A stretch of DNA of 64,000 nucleotides. Origin: Chersky-840 sp963794615. GTDB lineage: Bacteria; Actinomycetota; Acidimicrobiia; Acidimicrobiales; UBA8190. Shown here one piece after another: positions 44,895 through 53,435 of this stretch. The stretch covers positions 1,116,001 to 1,180,000 of the forward strand of contig CAWCEP010000005.1 of NCBI GenBank assembly GCA_963794615.1, read 5' to 3'. Each line of letters starts with the position of its first letter. Position 1 is the first letter of the stretch. The notes under the pieces were generated by a model. That model was not told where the DNA came from. It saw only the letters and a list, made by a program, of their open reading frames with translations, and made no database searches. The position numbers and the translations under genes are program-made.

Positions 44895-46349
44895 GTGCGC
44901 CGCCGCATCACCGTCGCCATCCTCGGGGTGGTCATCGGGACACTCGTGCTGACCGTGGTGGGCAGCGTCTTCCTCGTCCGGCGGGCCGCCCTCTCGACCG
45001 CCGAGAACGAGCTCACCACCGAGGCCCAGGCCATCGGCGGGCTCATGTCCTTGGACCCGACCTTCGCGAGCCCCCACGTCGAGGACGTGCTGCGCCGGGC
45101 CGGTGCCTTCGACCGCCTGACCCTGGTCGGCCTGATGCCGACGGGCCGCCTCGAAGGGGTTCCCGTCCCCCTCGGCGTCGGGGTGCTCGACGAACCGGCC
45201 CTGCGCGCCGGGGACACCGTGGCCGGCAATGTGGGCCACGTCGTGTTCGTGGCGCAGCCGCTCGAGCTGACGCCGGTGCAGCGCGCCGCCCTCGCCGACG
45301 GCCTGCCCGTGTCGGACGGGCGCGTCCTCGTGGTCACCCGGCACGTCGCCGACCCGGTCAACGGCATCGGCTATTTCTTCCTGGTGGCGGGGGTGGTGCT
45401 CCTCGCCGGCGTCGCCGTGGCGGCGGCGCTGGCCCGCCGCATCAGCGCGCCCATCGTCCGTGCCGTCGGGGCCACCCGCCAGATCGCGGATGGCAACCTG
45501 GCGGCCACGGTCCCCGTCGAGAACCGTGACTACCCGGAGTTGGCCGAGCTGGCCGAGGCCATCAACACCTTGGGCGAGAACCTCAGCCGGGCCCAGGGTC
45601 TCGAACGCGAGTTCCTGCTGTCGGTCTCCCACGAACTGCGCACCCCCCTCACGTCGATCCGCGGCTATGCCGATGCCATCGCCGACGGCGCCACTGACGA
45701 CGTGCCCGGGGCCGTGCACATCATCGGGAGCGAGGCCCGCCGTCTCGAGCGACTGGTCCAGGACCTTCTCGACCTCGCCCGGTTGCAGGCGCGCCAGTTC
45801 TCGCTCCACACCCAACGCGTGGACTGCAGCGCGGTGGCCAGGACCGTGGCCGAGGGATTCCAGCCCGAAGCCGCCGGCGCCGGCATCGACCTCGTGGCCG
45901 TTGCGGGCGGGGCGCTGTGGACCGACGCCGATTCCGACCGCGTGGGCCAGGTCATGGCCAACCTCGTCGAGAACGCCCTGAAGTTCGCCACCGGCAGGGT
46001 CGAGATCGGCACGCAGCGACAAGACGGGTGGATCGCGGTGTGGGTCTCCGACGACGGCCCGGGGATCAGCCCCGACGACCTCCACCACATCTTCGAACGC
46101 CACTACCGCTCCGACCGCGTCCCGGGTCGCAAGCTCGGGGTCGGCCTGGGCCTCGCCATCGTGTCGGAGTTGGCCGCGGCGATGGGCGGCGTGGTCGACG
46201 CGCAGTCCCCACTCGACGACGGACGAGGCGCCCGGATGGTGCTGTGGCTGCGCAGCGCGCCCCCGCCCGCCGGCCACGAGGATCCCCTCGATGGCGCCTC
46301 GGCCGCGGTGCCACTAACGCCGGCGCTCCCCCTCCACCCCCCTGTGTAG
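44895..46349 (+). CDS. membrane sensor histidine kinase
   Basis: Partner of the preceding regulator, 484 residues. Topology: helix ITVAILGVVIGTLVLTVVGS, an extracytoplasmic sensor of about 125 residues, helix YFFLVAGVVLLAGVAVAAAL, then HAMP (RRISAPIVRAVGATRQIADG). The dimerisation box has the phosphorylated His in LLSVSHELRTPLTSIRGYAD. The ATPase domain shows the N box VMANLVENALKFA, G1 VWVSDDGPGISPDD, F box HIFERHYRSD and G2 GVGLGLAIVSELAAAM. The sensor region has no recognisable domain. The start is GTG 44895. The stop TAG lies inside the right part of a strong hairpin (next entry). Confidence 0.94.
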   Translation: MRRRITVAILGVVIGTLVLTVVGSVFLVRRAALSTAENELTTEAQAIGGLMSLDPTFASPHVEDVLRRAGAFDRLTLVGLMPTGRLEGVPVPLGVGVLDEPALRAGDTVAGNVGHVVFVAQPLELTPVQRAALADGLPVSDGRVLVVTRHVADPVNGIGYFFLVAGVVLLAGVAVAAALARRISAPIVRAVGATRQIADGNLAATVPVENRDYPELAELAEAINTLGENLSRAQGLEREFLLSVSHELRTPLTSIRGYADAIADGATDDVPGAVHIIGSEARRLERLVQDLLDLARLQARQFSLHTQRVDCSAVARTVAEGFQPEAAGAGIDLVAVAGGALWTDADSDRVGQVMANLVENALKFATGRVEIGTQRQDGWIAVWVSDDGPGISPDDLHHIFERHYRSDRVPGRKLGVGLGLAIVSELAAAMGGVVDAQSPLDDGRGARMVLWLRSAPPPAGHEDPLDGASAAVPLTPALPLHPPV

Positions 46350-46360
46350 GGGGAGCGCCG
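46321..46360. terminator. strong bidirectional hairpin between convergent genes
   Basis: A perfect 13-bp stem pairs 46321-46333 (CGGCGCTCCCCCT) with 46348-46360 (AGGGGGAGCGCCG) around a 14-base loop. The stop codon of the histidine kinase gene (46347-46349) is at the loop/stem edge, and the convergent LAxTG-protein gene ends at 46367. Position and symmetry fit a terminator for both strands, although neither side has a long T-run. Confidence 0.7.
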
Positions 46361-46366
46361 CTGGCG

Positions 46367-47437
46367 TCAGCCCCGGTTGCGGCCCTGAGGCTCCCAACCG
46401 TCGAACCAAAGTCCTGGCGATCCTCCGGCCTTTGGATAGGCCGGCTTGGCGCTGGGCGGCTCGGACCACACGCTCGGGTCCGCCACCGGTGTCGCTTCGA
46501 GAGCTTCCGCCACCGAGGCCGTGGCCGGCATCGGGGTGGGCGCCAAGCGCAGCACCCGCCGCAGCAGGCTGCGGGGCCGCTCGACCAGGGCCAGCACCAC
46601 CGAGCCCAGGTACAGGACGATGAAGCCGATCACGGCCACGAGCCACAGGTGCGGCCCGGGGCCCGTCGAGGCCAGCGCCGAGGTGGCCGGGGGGGCCGTG
46701 GTGGCCGTGGTGGGCGCCGTGGTCGCCGTCGTGGCGGCGGTGGTCGGCTTCGGGGCCGTGGTGGTGGGCGCGGCAGCGGCGCCCGACGTGGTCGAGGCGA
46801 TCACCGGAGAGGCCTTGGCGGCCGTCGGGGCATTCTGGACGATGCCCGTGGTGGCGCTGTTGTTCGGGTACGGCGTGCACGTCAGGGTGAGCGTGCTACC
46901 CGAGACGTTGAGCGAGAGCCCGATGGCCGGGTCGACGGTCAGGCTGATGGCGCCGCCCGAAGCCGTGAAGGGGCCGACGGTGCCGGGCGTCGACGGCAGG
47001 GTCAGGGACAGGCCCGTCGCCGGGACCGGGCTCGGGATGGGCGCGTTGATGGTGATCGGAGGGGCGGCCACGCTCGCCGGCGTGGCGCCGGTGGCGTCGA
47101 CCTTCAAGGTGGCCGAGCCCGCGATGGAGGAGTTGCCCAGGGCGGCGGCGGCCCCCACGATCGACGCCGGCAGTGCCACCGTCGACTGGTAGTTGGTGAG
47201 ATTGAACTGCGAGCCCGCCGCCGGCGAGGCCGGGGTGATCGTCCCCGTCGTCACGACGTCGTTGAGCACGATGTTGCCGACGGGGGTTCCCGGGCAGTAG
47301 AGCTCGAAGGCAGACGAGTCGGCGAACGCCGGCGTCGCCGAGGCGGCGAACAGCGCGAACACGCCGCCGGTTCCCCCTACCAGTCCGACTATGACGGCCG
47401 CGACTGCGCGTCCTCTGCGGCTCGACCTTGCCATCAT
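46367..47437 (-). CDS. secreted surface protein with LAxTG motif and long C-terminal tail
   Basis: Predicted 356-residue envelope protein; family not recognised. A basic N-terminus (ARSSRRGRAVAAV) and hydrophobic segment ending near ATPAFADS form a signal peptide. The exported part (about residues 42-205) is beta-rich and low in charge: FELYCPGTPVGNIVLNDVVT, FNLTNYQSTVALPASIV, ITINAPIPSPVPATGLSLTL, with two cysteines (CPGT, LTCTPYP) that may pair. A Thr/Ala linker (TTAATTATTAPTTATTAPP) leads to SALASTGPGPHLW, an LAxTG-type sorting motif, then a membrane helix. Unlike typical sortase substrates about 75 residues follow the helix, including ERPRSLLRRVLRLAPTPMPA. The sequence LA-S/N-TGPGP is shared with the protein at 39.6-40.4 kb. 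Confidence 0.8.
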   Translation of the reverse strand: MMARSSRRGRAVAAVIVGLVGGTGGVFALFAASATPAFADSSAFELYCPGTPVGNIVLNDVVTTGTITPASPAAGSQFNLTNYQSTVALPASIVGAAAALGNSSIAGSATLKVDATGATPASVAAPPITINAPIPSPVPATGLSLTLPSTPGTVGPFTASGGAISLTVDPAIGLSLNVSGSTLTLTCTPYPNNSATTGIVQNAPTAAKASPVIASTTSGAAAAPTTTAPKPTTAATTATTAPTTATTAPPATSALASTGPGPHLWLVAVIGFIVLYLGSVVLALVERPRSLLRRVLRLAPTPMPATASVAEALEATPVADPSVWSEPPSAKPAYPKAGGSPGLWFDGWEPQGRNRG

Positions 47438-47675
47438 TCCCCCCCTATTCGGCGGATCTTCGACTTCCTCGGTGCCACGACCTCCCCGGTCTCCCGAGCC
47501 GGCGGCGACGCCCCGCTCGCATGGCCCCTGTCGGGCCCATGCCGCGCGCGGGCGTTCGCCTGCAACACCTCGTATGCACGTTACGGAGTCCCGCCCGCCT
47601 CGGCATCATCACGATTGACGATTTCCTGCCGCCCAGTTTCCCCATCCTGACCAGGGAAAACGTCTGCAGGCGCGC

Positions 47676-47701
47676 GAAAAGGAGGGCTCACGGGGGTGAG
47701 C
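47676..47701 (-). terminator. intrinsic terminator after the REC-GGDEF-EAL gene
   Basis: Reading the minus strand, GCTCAC pairs with GTGAGC (47701-47696 and 47691-47686) around a CCCC loop, followed by CCTCCTTTTC with a four-T run. It lies 28 bases past the stop of the upstream gene at 47730. The remaining 240 bases to the next gene hold nothing I can identify. Confidence 0.6.
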
Positions 47702-47729
47702 TCGCCCGAGTCTGCCGACCCAGGAGCGA

Positions 47730-49526
47730 CTATGCCTCGGGCGCCGCCCAGACCTGCTCGCGCGGTCCCGGATGGCCGAGGTGGTATCCCTGAGCGAACT
47801 CGCAGCCGATCACCCGTAGCGCGGCTGCCTGCGCCGGGGTCTCGACGCCTTCGGCCACCAGCGACAGCCGGAGCTCGTGGCCGAGCGCGATCAGCGCCCG
47901 CACCATCACGGCGCCGTGCGGGTTGCTGGTCGAGTCCAGCGCGGCCACGAATTCGGGGGCGATCTTCAACGACGAGATGGGGAGGTCCTGGAGCCACGAC
48001 AGGTTGCACTCCCGGGCGCCGAAGTCGTCGAGGTTGAACCGCACGCCCATCTGGCTCAACGCCACGACGGCGCCCGGCGACGACGCGGCCACCCGGGCGG
48101 CGTCGTCGGACAGGTCGATGCTGAGCATGGTGGGGGCGATGCCGTGCTTGCGGGTGAGCTCCTCGAAGGTCTGGGCGAAGCCCGGGTCGCTCAGCTCCCG
48201 GCCCGAGACGTTGATGGTCAGGCGGAAGTGGTCGGGCAGGTTCTCGGCCTGACGCCACAGGACCAACTCGGTGAGGGCGCGGTCGAGGGTCCACCGGCCC
48301 AGCGCTTCGGCCATCCCGACCTCGCCCGCCACGTCGAGGAACTCGCCCGGCAGGAGCAATCCCTGGTCGGGCCGCTGCCACCGCAGGAGCGCCTCGGCCC
48401 CCACGACCTGGCCACTGTGGAGGTCGACGACGGGCTGGTAGAACAGCGCCAGTTCGCCGTTGTCCATGGCGTTCTGGAGCCCGTGCTCGATCTCGAAGCG
48501 CGACACGACACGGTCGCGCATGGAGGGGTCGAACATGCGCGAGGCGCGCCCCTCGTCGCGGGCCCAGTACATGGCCAACTCGGCGTTCTCGAGCACGTTG
48601 TCCGCCGTCTCGCCGGCCTGGGTCGGGTTGGTGAGGACGATCCCGACCGTGGGGCGAACCCGGTGCTCCACACCGTGCACGATGACGGGCCGGGCCGCGC
48701 CGTCGAGGATGAGGCTGGCGATGCGCATGGCGTCGGCGTCGGAGTGCACATCCGCGCACGCCACCACGAACTTGTCGTTGCCCACCCTCGACACGATGTC
48801 GGTCTTGCGGCGGGCCACCGACAACCGGCTCGCCACTTCGCGCGCCACCTGCTCGGCCGCACCCGCGCCGAACTGCTGGTTGACGTCCTGCCAGCCGTCG
48901 AGCTCGACGAAGAGCACGGCCAGCGAGGTCCCGGCACGCTGGGCCGCGGCCAGAGCGGCGTCGAGATGTTCCTCGACCAGCGCACGGTTGGGCGGCTCTG
49001 CGAAGACGTCGTCGGCGGGCTCGGGTGCCGCCGTGGGCTCCGCCGCAGCCGGCGCCGCCGGCGCCGGGGCCGGGGCCGCTTGCGCCTGCGCCGTCATGTC
49101 TTCGATGACCCCGGCCAGGCGGTGGTTCTCGACCGCCAGCGCCCGCTGCGTCAGCGCGTTGCGGACGGTCTGGACGAATGCCTGGGGGACGAGGGGCTTG
49201 ACCAGCAACCCGTCGAGATGGGCCGACGCGGCCAGCGCGCTGTCGAGCGACGCCAGGCCGGTGAGCAACAGGACCGGCGTGTCGGGGTCCTCTTCCTTGA
49301 GCCGGCGGGCCAACTCGACCCCGGTGTGGTCGGCGAGTTGGTGGTCGACCACCACGGCGGCGGGACGCTGCAGGCCGTGCAACGTCAGGGCCTCGGTCGG
49401 GTCCGACGCCACGAACACCTCGATGCCCGCCCCCTTGAGCACCGACGCGAGGCTCTCCCTGGTGGCCTGGTCGTCGTCGACGACAAGGACCGAGTCCTCT
49501 AGCACGCTGGGTTGGAACGCAGACAA
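47730..49526 (-). CDS. REC-GGDEF-EAL protein with degenerate GGDEF
   Basis: Signalling protein of 598 residues with three domains. Receiver (1-125): SVLVVDDDQATRESLASVLK, Asp in PAAVVVDHQLADHTGVELA, Lys in DGLLVKPLVPQAF. After an Ala/Pro linker comes a diguanylate-cyclase fold (about 180-330) whose signature GGDEF is replaced by VGNDKF, so cyclase activity is unlikely. The EAL domain (about 345-590) keeps GAEALLRW, INVSGRELS, the DD pair in FNLDDFGARECNLSWL, the Lys in SSLKI, VAEGVETPAQ and CEFAQGYHLG. It has Asp for the usual Glu in the EITES block (IDLSDD) and Ala after the KI of KID. Weak phosphodiesterase or a c-di-GMP sensor. Confidence 0.9.
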   Translation of the reverse strand: MSAFQPSVLEDSVLVVDDDQATRESLASVLKGAGIEVFVASDPTEALTLHGLQRPAAVVVDHQLADHTGVELARRLKEEDPDTPVLLLTGLASLDSALAASAHLDGLLVKPLVPQAFVQTVRNALTQRALAVENHRLAGVIEDMTAQAQAAPAPAPAAPAAAEPTAAPEPADDVFAEPPNRALVEEHLDAALAAAQRAGTSLAVLFVELDGWQDVNQQFGAGAAEQVAREVASRLSVARRKTDIVSRVGNDKFVVACADVHSDADAMRIASLILDGAARPVIVHGVEHRVRPTVGIVLTNPTQAGETADNVLENAELAMYWARDEGRASRMFDPSMRDRVVSRFEIEHGLQNAMDNGELALFYQPVVDLHSGQVVGAEALLRWQRPDQGLLLPGEFLDVAGEVGMAEALGRWTLDRALTELVLWRQAENLPDHFRLTINVSGRELSDPGFAQTFEELTRKHGIAPTMLSIDLSDDAARVAASSPGAVVALSQMGVRFNLDDFGARECNLSWLQDLPISSLKIAPEFVAALDSTSNPHGAVMVRALIALGHELRLSLVAEGVETPAQAAALRVIGCEFAQGYHLGHPGPREQVWAAPEA

Positions 49527-49756
49527 CGGAAGGCCCCCCTACAAGCTCCAGGTCGAGTTGGACGACGAGGTTCCGCCGCCCGAGCACGCCTCACAGTGAT
49601 GATCCACACCCGCGGCCTTTGTCTTCAGCAAACACCCGCCGCCAGGTCAGCCGCTACCCGGTGTCCGGTAACAACCAAGCATCTCACCACTCCTCGCGCG
49701 AAGTCAACGTCGGCACGTCGGTCGTGACCGGAATGATCCGATATGCCCAGGGAAGT

Positions 49757-49773
49757 CACCACGCTACGTGGTG
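49757..49773 (-). terminator. hairpin just downstream of cysC
   Basis: CACCACG at 49757-49763 and CGTGGTG at 49767-49773 form a perfect 7-bp stem with a 3-base loop, 6 bases after the cysC stop (minus strand). It probably ends the cysDNC transcript, though no T-run follows. The 253 bases between cysC and the next gene otherwise hold nothing recognised and should include the promoter of the REC-GGDEF-EAL gene. Confidence 0.5.
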
Positions 49774-49779
49774 TTCAAC

Positions 49780-50397
49780 TCACGATTGGTGTGGACGCGC
49801 CGACTCGGCCGCCCCCAACGCCTCCAGGACCAGGTCAACGGCGTCGGACAGGGGGAGATGATGGCCCACCACCAGGTCCGGGTCCTCGGGCGGCTCATAG
49901 GGGTGATCGAACCCCGTGAAGGACGTGATGGCCCCGACCGAGGCCCGGGCGTAGAGGCCCTTGGGGTCGCGCTGGGCGCACACCGAGAGCGGGGTGGCGA
50001 CGTAGACCTCGACGAATTTGACCCCGGCGTCTTCGTGCAAGGCCCGGGCCCGGGCCCGCCCCTTGGCGTAGGGGCTGATGAGCGCGGCCAAGGCGATGAG
50101 CCCGGCGTCGGCGAACAACAGGGCCACCTCCGACACGCGCCGCACGTTCTCCTCGCGTCCTTCGGGACTGAAGCCGAGGTCCACGTTGAGCCCGCTGCGG
50201 ATGTTGTCGCCGTCGAGCCGGTAGGCGGGTCGCCCGCTCGCCACCAGACGCTCCTCGACCGCGGCGGCCAGGGTCGACTTCCCCGACCCCGACAATCCGG
50301 TGAACCAGACCGTGGCGCCCTTGGTCCCGAGGGTGTCCCAGCGGTCGGACCGCGTGATCCGACCCACCGACCACACGAGGTCAGAGACCGGAGTCAT
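49780..50397 (-). CDS. cysC: adenylylsulfate kinase
   Basis: Phosphorylates adenylylsulfate (APS) to PAPS. The 205-residue product has the P-loop WFTGLSGSGKSTLAAAVEE, AYRLDGDNIRSGLNVDLGFS, REENVRRVSEVALLFADAG, LISPYAKGRARAR and VEVYVATPLSVCAQRDPKGL with the APS-binding pattern. A 25-residue N-terminal segment (MTPVSDLVWSVGRITRSDRW) precedes the P-loop, common in stand-alone APS kinases. ATG 50397 is 2 bases after the cysN stop, so the order is cysD-cysN-cysC in one operon. In many actinobacteria CysN and CysC are fused; here they are separate. Confidence 0.95.
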   Translation of the reverse strand: MTPVSDLVWSVGRITRSDRWDTLGTKGATVWFTGLSGSGKSTLAAAVEERLVASGRPAYRLDGDNIRSGLNVDLGFSPEGREENVRRVSEVALLFADAGLIALAALISPYAKGRARARALHEDAGVKFVEVYVATPLSVCAQRDPKGLYARASVGAITSFTGFDHPYEPPEDPDLVVGHHLPLSDAVDLVLEALGAAESARPHQS

Positions 50398-50399
50398 GG

Positions 50400-51650
50400 T
50401 CAGTCGGCCCCGAGGATCATGCCGGCGCCCACCGTCGCGTTGGTGTCTTCGGCGGCCAAGACGAACGACCCGGTGAAGCGGTTGCGGCGGTAGCTGTCGT
50501 AGAAGAGGGGCTGGGTCACCCGCAGGCTCACCCGCCCGACGTCGTTGAGCTTCAGCGCCCTGACCGAGTCGTCGCGGTGCAGCGTGTTGACGTTCAGGCC
50601 GTAGTGCACGTGCCGCACCTGGGCCCGCACCCAGCGCGTCGTGTGCTTCAGGGCCACGACGTCGCCCTCGGTCAGCGGCCGGTCGGCCATCCAGCACAGC
50701 ATGGCGTCGATGTCCTGGCCCACGGTGGGCTGGTTGTGGGGACGGCAGATGAGATCGCCCCTCGAGACGTCGAGGTCCTCGGCGAGGCGGACCATCACCG
50801 ACATCGGTGCGAACGCCTCCTCCACGGGACCGTCGAAGGTGTCGATGGCGGCGATGGTGGTGCTGAGCCCCGAAGGCAGCACCGTGACTTCGTCGCCGGG
50901 CCGGAACACCCCGCCCGCCACCCGCCCCGCATAGCCCCGGAAATCGGGCACGGTCGACGCCGTGGGCCGGACCACCCATTGCACGGGCAGGCGGGGGTCG
51001 ATCAGATTGCGGTCCGAGGCGATGTAGACCTGCTCGAGATGGTGCAGGAGCGAGGGCCCCTCGTACCACGACATGTTGAGGGACCGCTGCACGACGTTGT
51101 CGCCGTGGAGGGCCGAGATCGGGATGAAGGCCAGGTCCGTGACCTCGAGGCGTGTGGCGAAGGCCTTGAATTCCTCGCGGATCCTCGAGAAGACGGCCTC
51201 GTCGTAGTCCACGAGGTCCATCTTGTTGACGCAGACGAGCAGGTGCGGGACCCGCAACAGCGACGCCAGGAAGGCATGGCGCCTCGTCTGCTCGACGATC
51301 CCCTTGCGGGCGTCGACGAGCACGAGGGTGAGATCGGCGGTCGAGTTCCCGGTCACCATGTTGCGCGTGTACTGGATGTGGCCCGGGGTGTCGGCGATGA
51401 TGAATTTGCGCAGCGGGGTGGCGAAGTAGCGATAGGCGACGTCGATCGTGATGCCCTGCTCGCGCTCGGCCCGCAACCCGTCGGTCAACAGGGCGAGGTC
51501 GGTGTACTCGTCGCCGCGCTGACGACTGAGTCGCTCGACCGCCTCGAGCTGGTCCTCGAAGATGGCCTTGGAGTCATAGAGGAGCCGGCCGATGAGCGTG
51601 CTCTTGCCGTCGTCGACGGAGCCAGCGGTGGCGAATCGGAGGAGCTCCAT
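50400..51650 (-). CDS. cysN: sulfate adenylyltransferase subunit 1 (GTPase)
   Basis: GTPase subunit whose hydrolysis drives sulfate activation by CysD. The 416-residue product starts MELLRFATAGSVDDGKSTLI with the G1 loop GSVDDGKS, then REQGITIDVAYRYF (G2), IIADTPGHIQYTRNM (G3) and VCVNKMDLVDYDE (G4), followed by translation-factor-like beta-barrel domains (FRGYAGRVAGGVFRPGDEVT). It ends at GAGMILGAD without a fused kinase. The start is 2 bases after the cysD stop. Confidence 0.96.
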   Translation of the reverse strand: MELLRFATAGSVDDGKSTLIGRLLYDSKAIFEDQLEAVERLSRQRGDEYTDLALLTDGLRAEREQGITIDVAYRYFATPLRKFIIADTPGHIQYTRNMVTGNSTADLTLVLVDARKGIVEQTRRHAFLASLLRVPHLLVCVNKMDLVDYDEAVFSRIREEFKAFATRLEVTDLAFIPISALHGDNVVQRSLNMSWYEGPSLLHHLEQVYIASDRNLIDPRLPVQWVVRPTASTVPDFRGYAGRVAGGVFRPGDEVTVLPSGLSTTIAAIDTFDGPVEEAFAPMSVMVRLAEDLDVSRGDLICRPHNQPTVGQDIDAMLCWMADRPLTEGDVVALKHTTRWVRAQVRHVHYGLNVNTLHRDDSVRALKLNDVGRVSLRVTQPLFYDSYRRNRFTGSFVLAAEDTNATVGAGMILGAD

Positions 51651-51652
51651 GC

Positions 51653-52579
51653 CTAGAAGTAGCCCTCGCGCTTGCGATCCTCCATCGAGGCCTCGCTAGT
51701 GCGGTCGTCGGCACGGGTGGCGCCGCGCTCGGTGAGCCGCGACACCGCCGTCTCGGCGATGATCTCGTCGACGGTCACCGCCGTCGACTCGACGGCCCCG
51801 GTGCAGGTCATGTCGCCGACGGTGCGGTAGCGGACGTTGGTCTCGAACGCCTCTTCGTCGTCGAGGACCGTCACGAAGGAGTTGAGGGCGAGGAGCATCC
51901 CGTCGCGCCGGAACACGGTGCGACGGTGCGAGAAGTAGATCGACGGCACCTCGATGTGCTCTTGCGCGATGTACTGCCAGATGTCGAGCTCGGTCCAGTC
52001 CGACAACGGGAACACCCGGATGTGTTCTCCGCTGCGGTGGCGGCCGTTGTAGAGCCCCCACAGCTCCGGGCGCTGGTTCTTCGGGTCCCACTGTCCGAAC
52101 TCGTCGCGAAACGAGTAGACCCGCTCCTTGGCCCGGGCCTTCTCCTCGTCACGCCGGGCGCCGCCGAAGACGGCGTCGAAACGATGCTCGGTGATGGCGT
52201 CGAGCAGCGTCCTCGTCTGCAGCCGGTTGCGCGACGGGTTCGGGCCCGGTTCTTCGACGACGCGTCCGCTGTCGATGGACTCCTGGACCGAGGCGATCTT
52301 GAGCTGGGCGTCGAGCTCCGCCACCCGACGGTCCCGGAAGTCGAGCACCTCGGGGAAGTTGTGGCCCGTGTCCACGTGCATGACTGGGAACGGCAGTCGC
52401 GCCGGCCAGAAGGCCTTTTCGGCCAGCCTGAGCATGACCACCGAGTCCTTGCCCCCCGAGAACAGCAACACGGGACGTTCGAACTCGGCCACGACCTCGC
52501 GCATGACGTGGACGGACTGGGCCTCGAGGGCGTCGAGATGAGAAAGTTGGTACTGCCCGGCCCCAGCACGTCCCCCCAT
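51653..52579 (-). CDS. cysD: sulfate adenylyltransferase subunit 2
   Basis: PP-loop enzyme that forms adenylylsulfate from ATP and sulfate with CysN. The 308-residue product has the PP-loop RPVLLFSGGKDSVVMLRLAE, FPVMHVDTGHNFPEVLDFRD, FDAVFGGARRDEEKARAKER, RHRSGEHIRVFPLSDWTELD and YRTVGDMTCTGAVESTA. ATG 52579 opens the cysDNC operon. cysQ begins divergently 89 bases away, so the sulfate-activation genes probably share control. No cysH or sulfate permease is in the window. Confidence 0.96.
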   Translation of the reverse strand: MGGRAGAGQYQLSHLDALEAQSVHVMREVVAEFERPVLLFSGGKDSVVMLRLAEKAFWPARLPFPVMHVDTGHNFPEVLDFRDRRVAELDAQLKIASVQESIDSGRVVEEPGPNPSRNRLQTRTLLDAITEHRFDAVFGGARRDEEKARAKERVYSFRDEFGQWDPKNQRPELWGLYNGRHRSGEHIRVFPLSDWTELDIWQYIAQEHIEVPSIYFSHRRTVFRRDGMLLALNSFVTVLDDEEAFETNVRYRTVGDMTCTGAVESTAVTVDEIIAETAVSRLTERGATRADDRTSEASMEDRKREGYF

Positions 52580-52668
52580 AGAACAACGAGAATAGCTTGG
52601 CCTTGTCTCTTTCCGATACGTCCCGAGGCCTCGACCTCCCGGGCCCGACCCCGACCCCAGGAGTGAAT

Positions 52669-53430
52669 GTGGCCACGATCGACGACGATGAGCTGGCCGC
52701 CTCGATCGCCGAGCAGGCCGGGCACGTCCTGGTGGAGCTGAGGCAGCGCATCGGGCTCGACGACGCCAAGGCCCTCGGAGCCGAGGGTGACCGGCGCTCG
52801 AACGAGCTCATCATGGCCGCTCTCCTCGACGCCCGTCCCCTTGATGCCGTGCTCTCCGAGGAAGGGGGCGACGACACCGGACGACCCGGGCGCGACGGCG
52901 CCCGCCGGGTCTGGGTCGTCGACCCTCTCGACGGCACCCGCGAGTACGGCGAGGGGCGCGACGACTTCGCCGTCCACGTCGGGCTCGTTCTCGACGGCCT
53001 TCCCATGGTGGGGGCGGTGGCGCTGCCCGGTGAGGGTGTCGTCCTCGTCACCGGGGCCCGACGATCGCGGTCCCGGGCGCTGGCCCCGCGTGCCGAGGGC
53101 CCGCTGCGCATCGCCGTGAGCCGCACCCGGCCCCCCGTGGAGGCCAAGCGCGTGGCGGCCCGCCTCGACGCGCAGCTCGTCCCCATGGGTTCGGCAGGTG
53201 CCAAGGCCGCGGCGGTGCTCCGGGGAACCGTCGACGCCTACGTGCACGCCGGCGGGCAGTACGAATGGGACTCGGCCGCGCCCGTGGCCGTCGCCCATGC
53301 CTACGGCGCCTACGCGGCGCGCCTCGACGGCGCCGCACTGCGCTACAACCAGCCCGACCCGTGGCTCCCCGATCTGCTGGTGTGCCGACCCGAGCTGTCG
53401 AAGGCCATCCTCGACGCCGTGCCCGCGTAG
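52669..53430 (+). CDS. cysQ: 3'(2'),5'-bisphosphate nucleotidase / inositol monophosphatase family
   Basis: Metal-dependent phosphatase that probably removes the 3'-phosphate of PAP, the by-product of PAPS use. The 253-residue product has the family metal site: DAVLSEEGGDD, then VWVVDPLDGTREYGEG (the DPLDGT motif) and YEWDSAAPVAVAHAYG near the C-terminus. GTG 52669 is chosen because AGGAG lies 5 bases before it; the open frame from 52597 has no ribosome binding site. Divergence from cysDNC supports PAP phosphatase over inositol phosphatase. Some related enzymes also act on fructose 1,6-bisphosphate, which cannot be excluded. Confidence 0.88.
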   Translation: MATIDDDELAASIAEQAGHVLVELRQRIGLDDAKALGAEGDRRSNELIMAALLDARPLDAVLSEEGGDDTGRPGRDGARRVWVVDPLDGTREYGEGRDDFAVHVGLVLDGLPMVGAVALPGEGVVLVTGARRSRSRALAPRAEGPLRIAVSRTRPPVEAKRVAARLDAQLVPMGSAGAKAAAVLRGTVDAYVHAGGQYEWDSAAPVAVAHAYGAYAARLDGAALRYNQPDPWLPDLLVCRPELSKAILDAVPA

Positions 53431-53435
53431 TTCCC

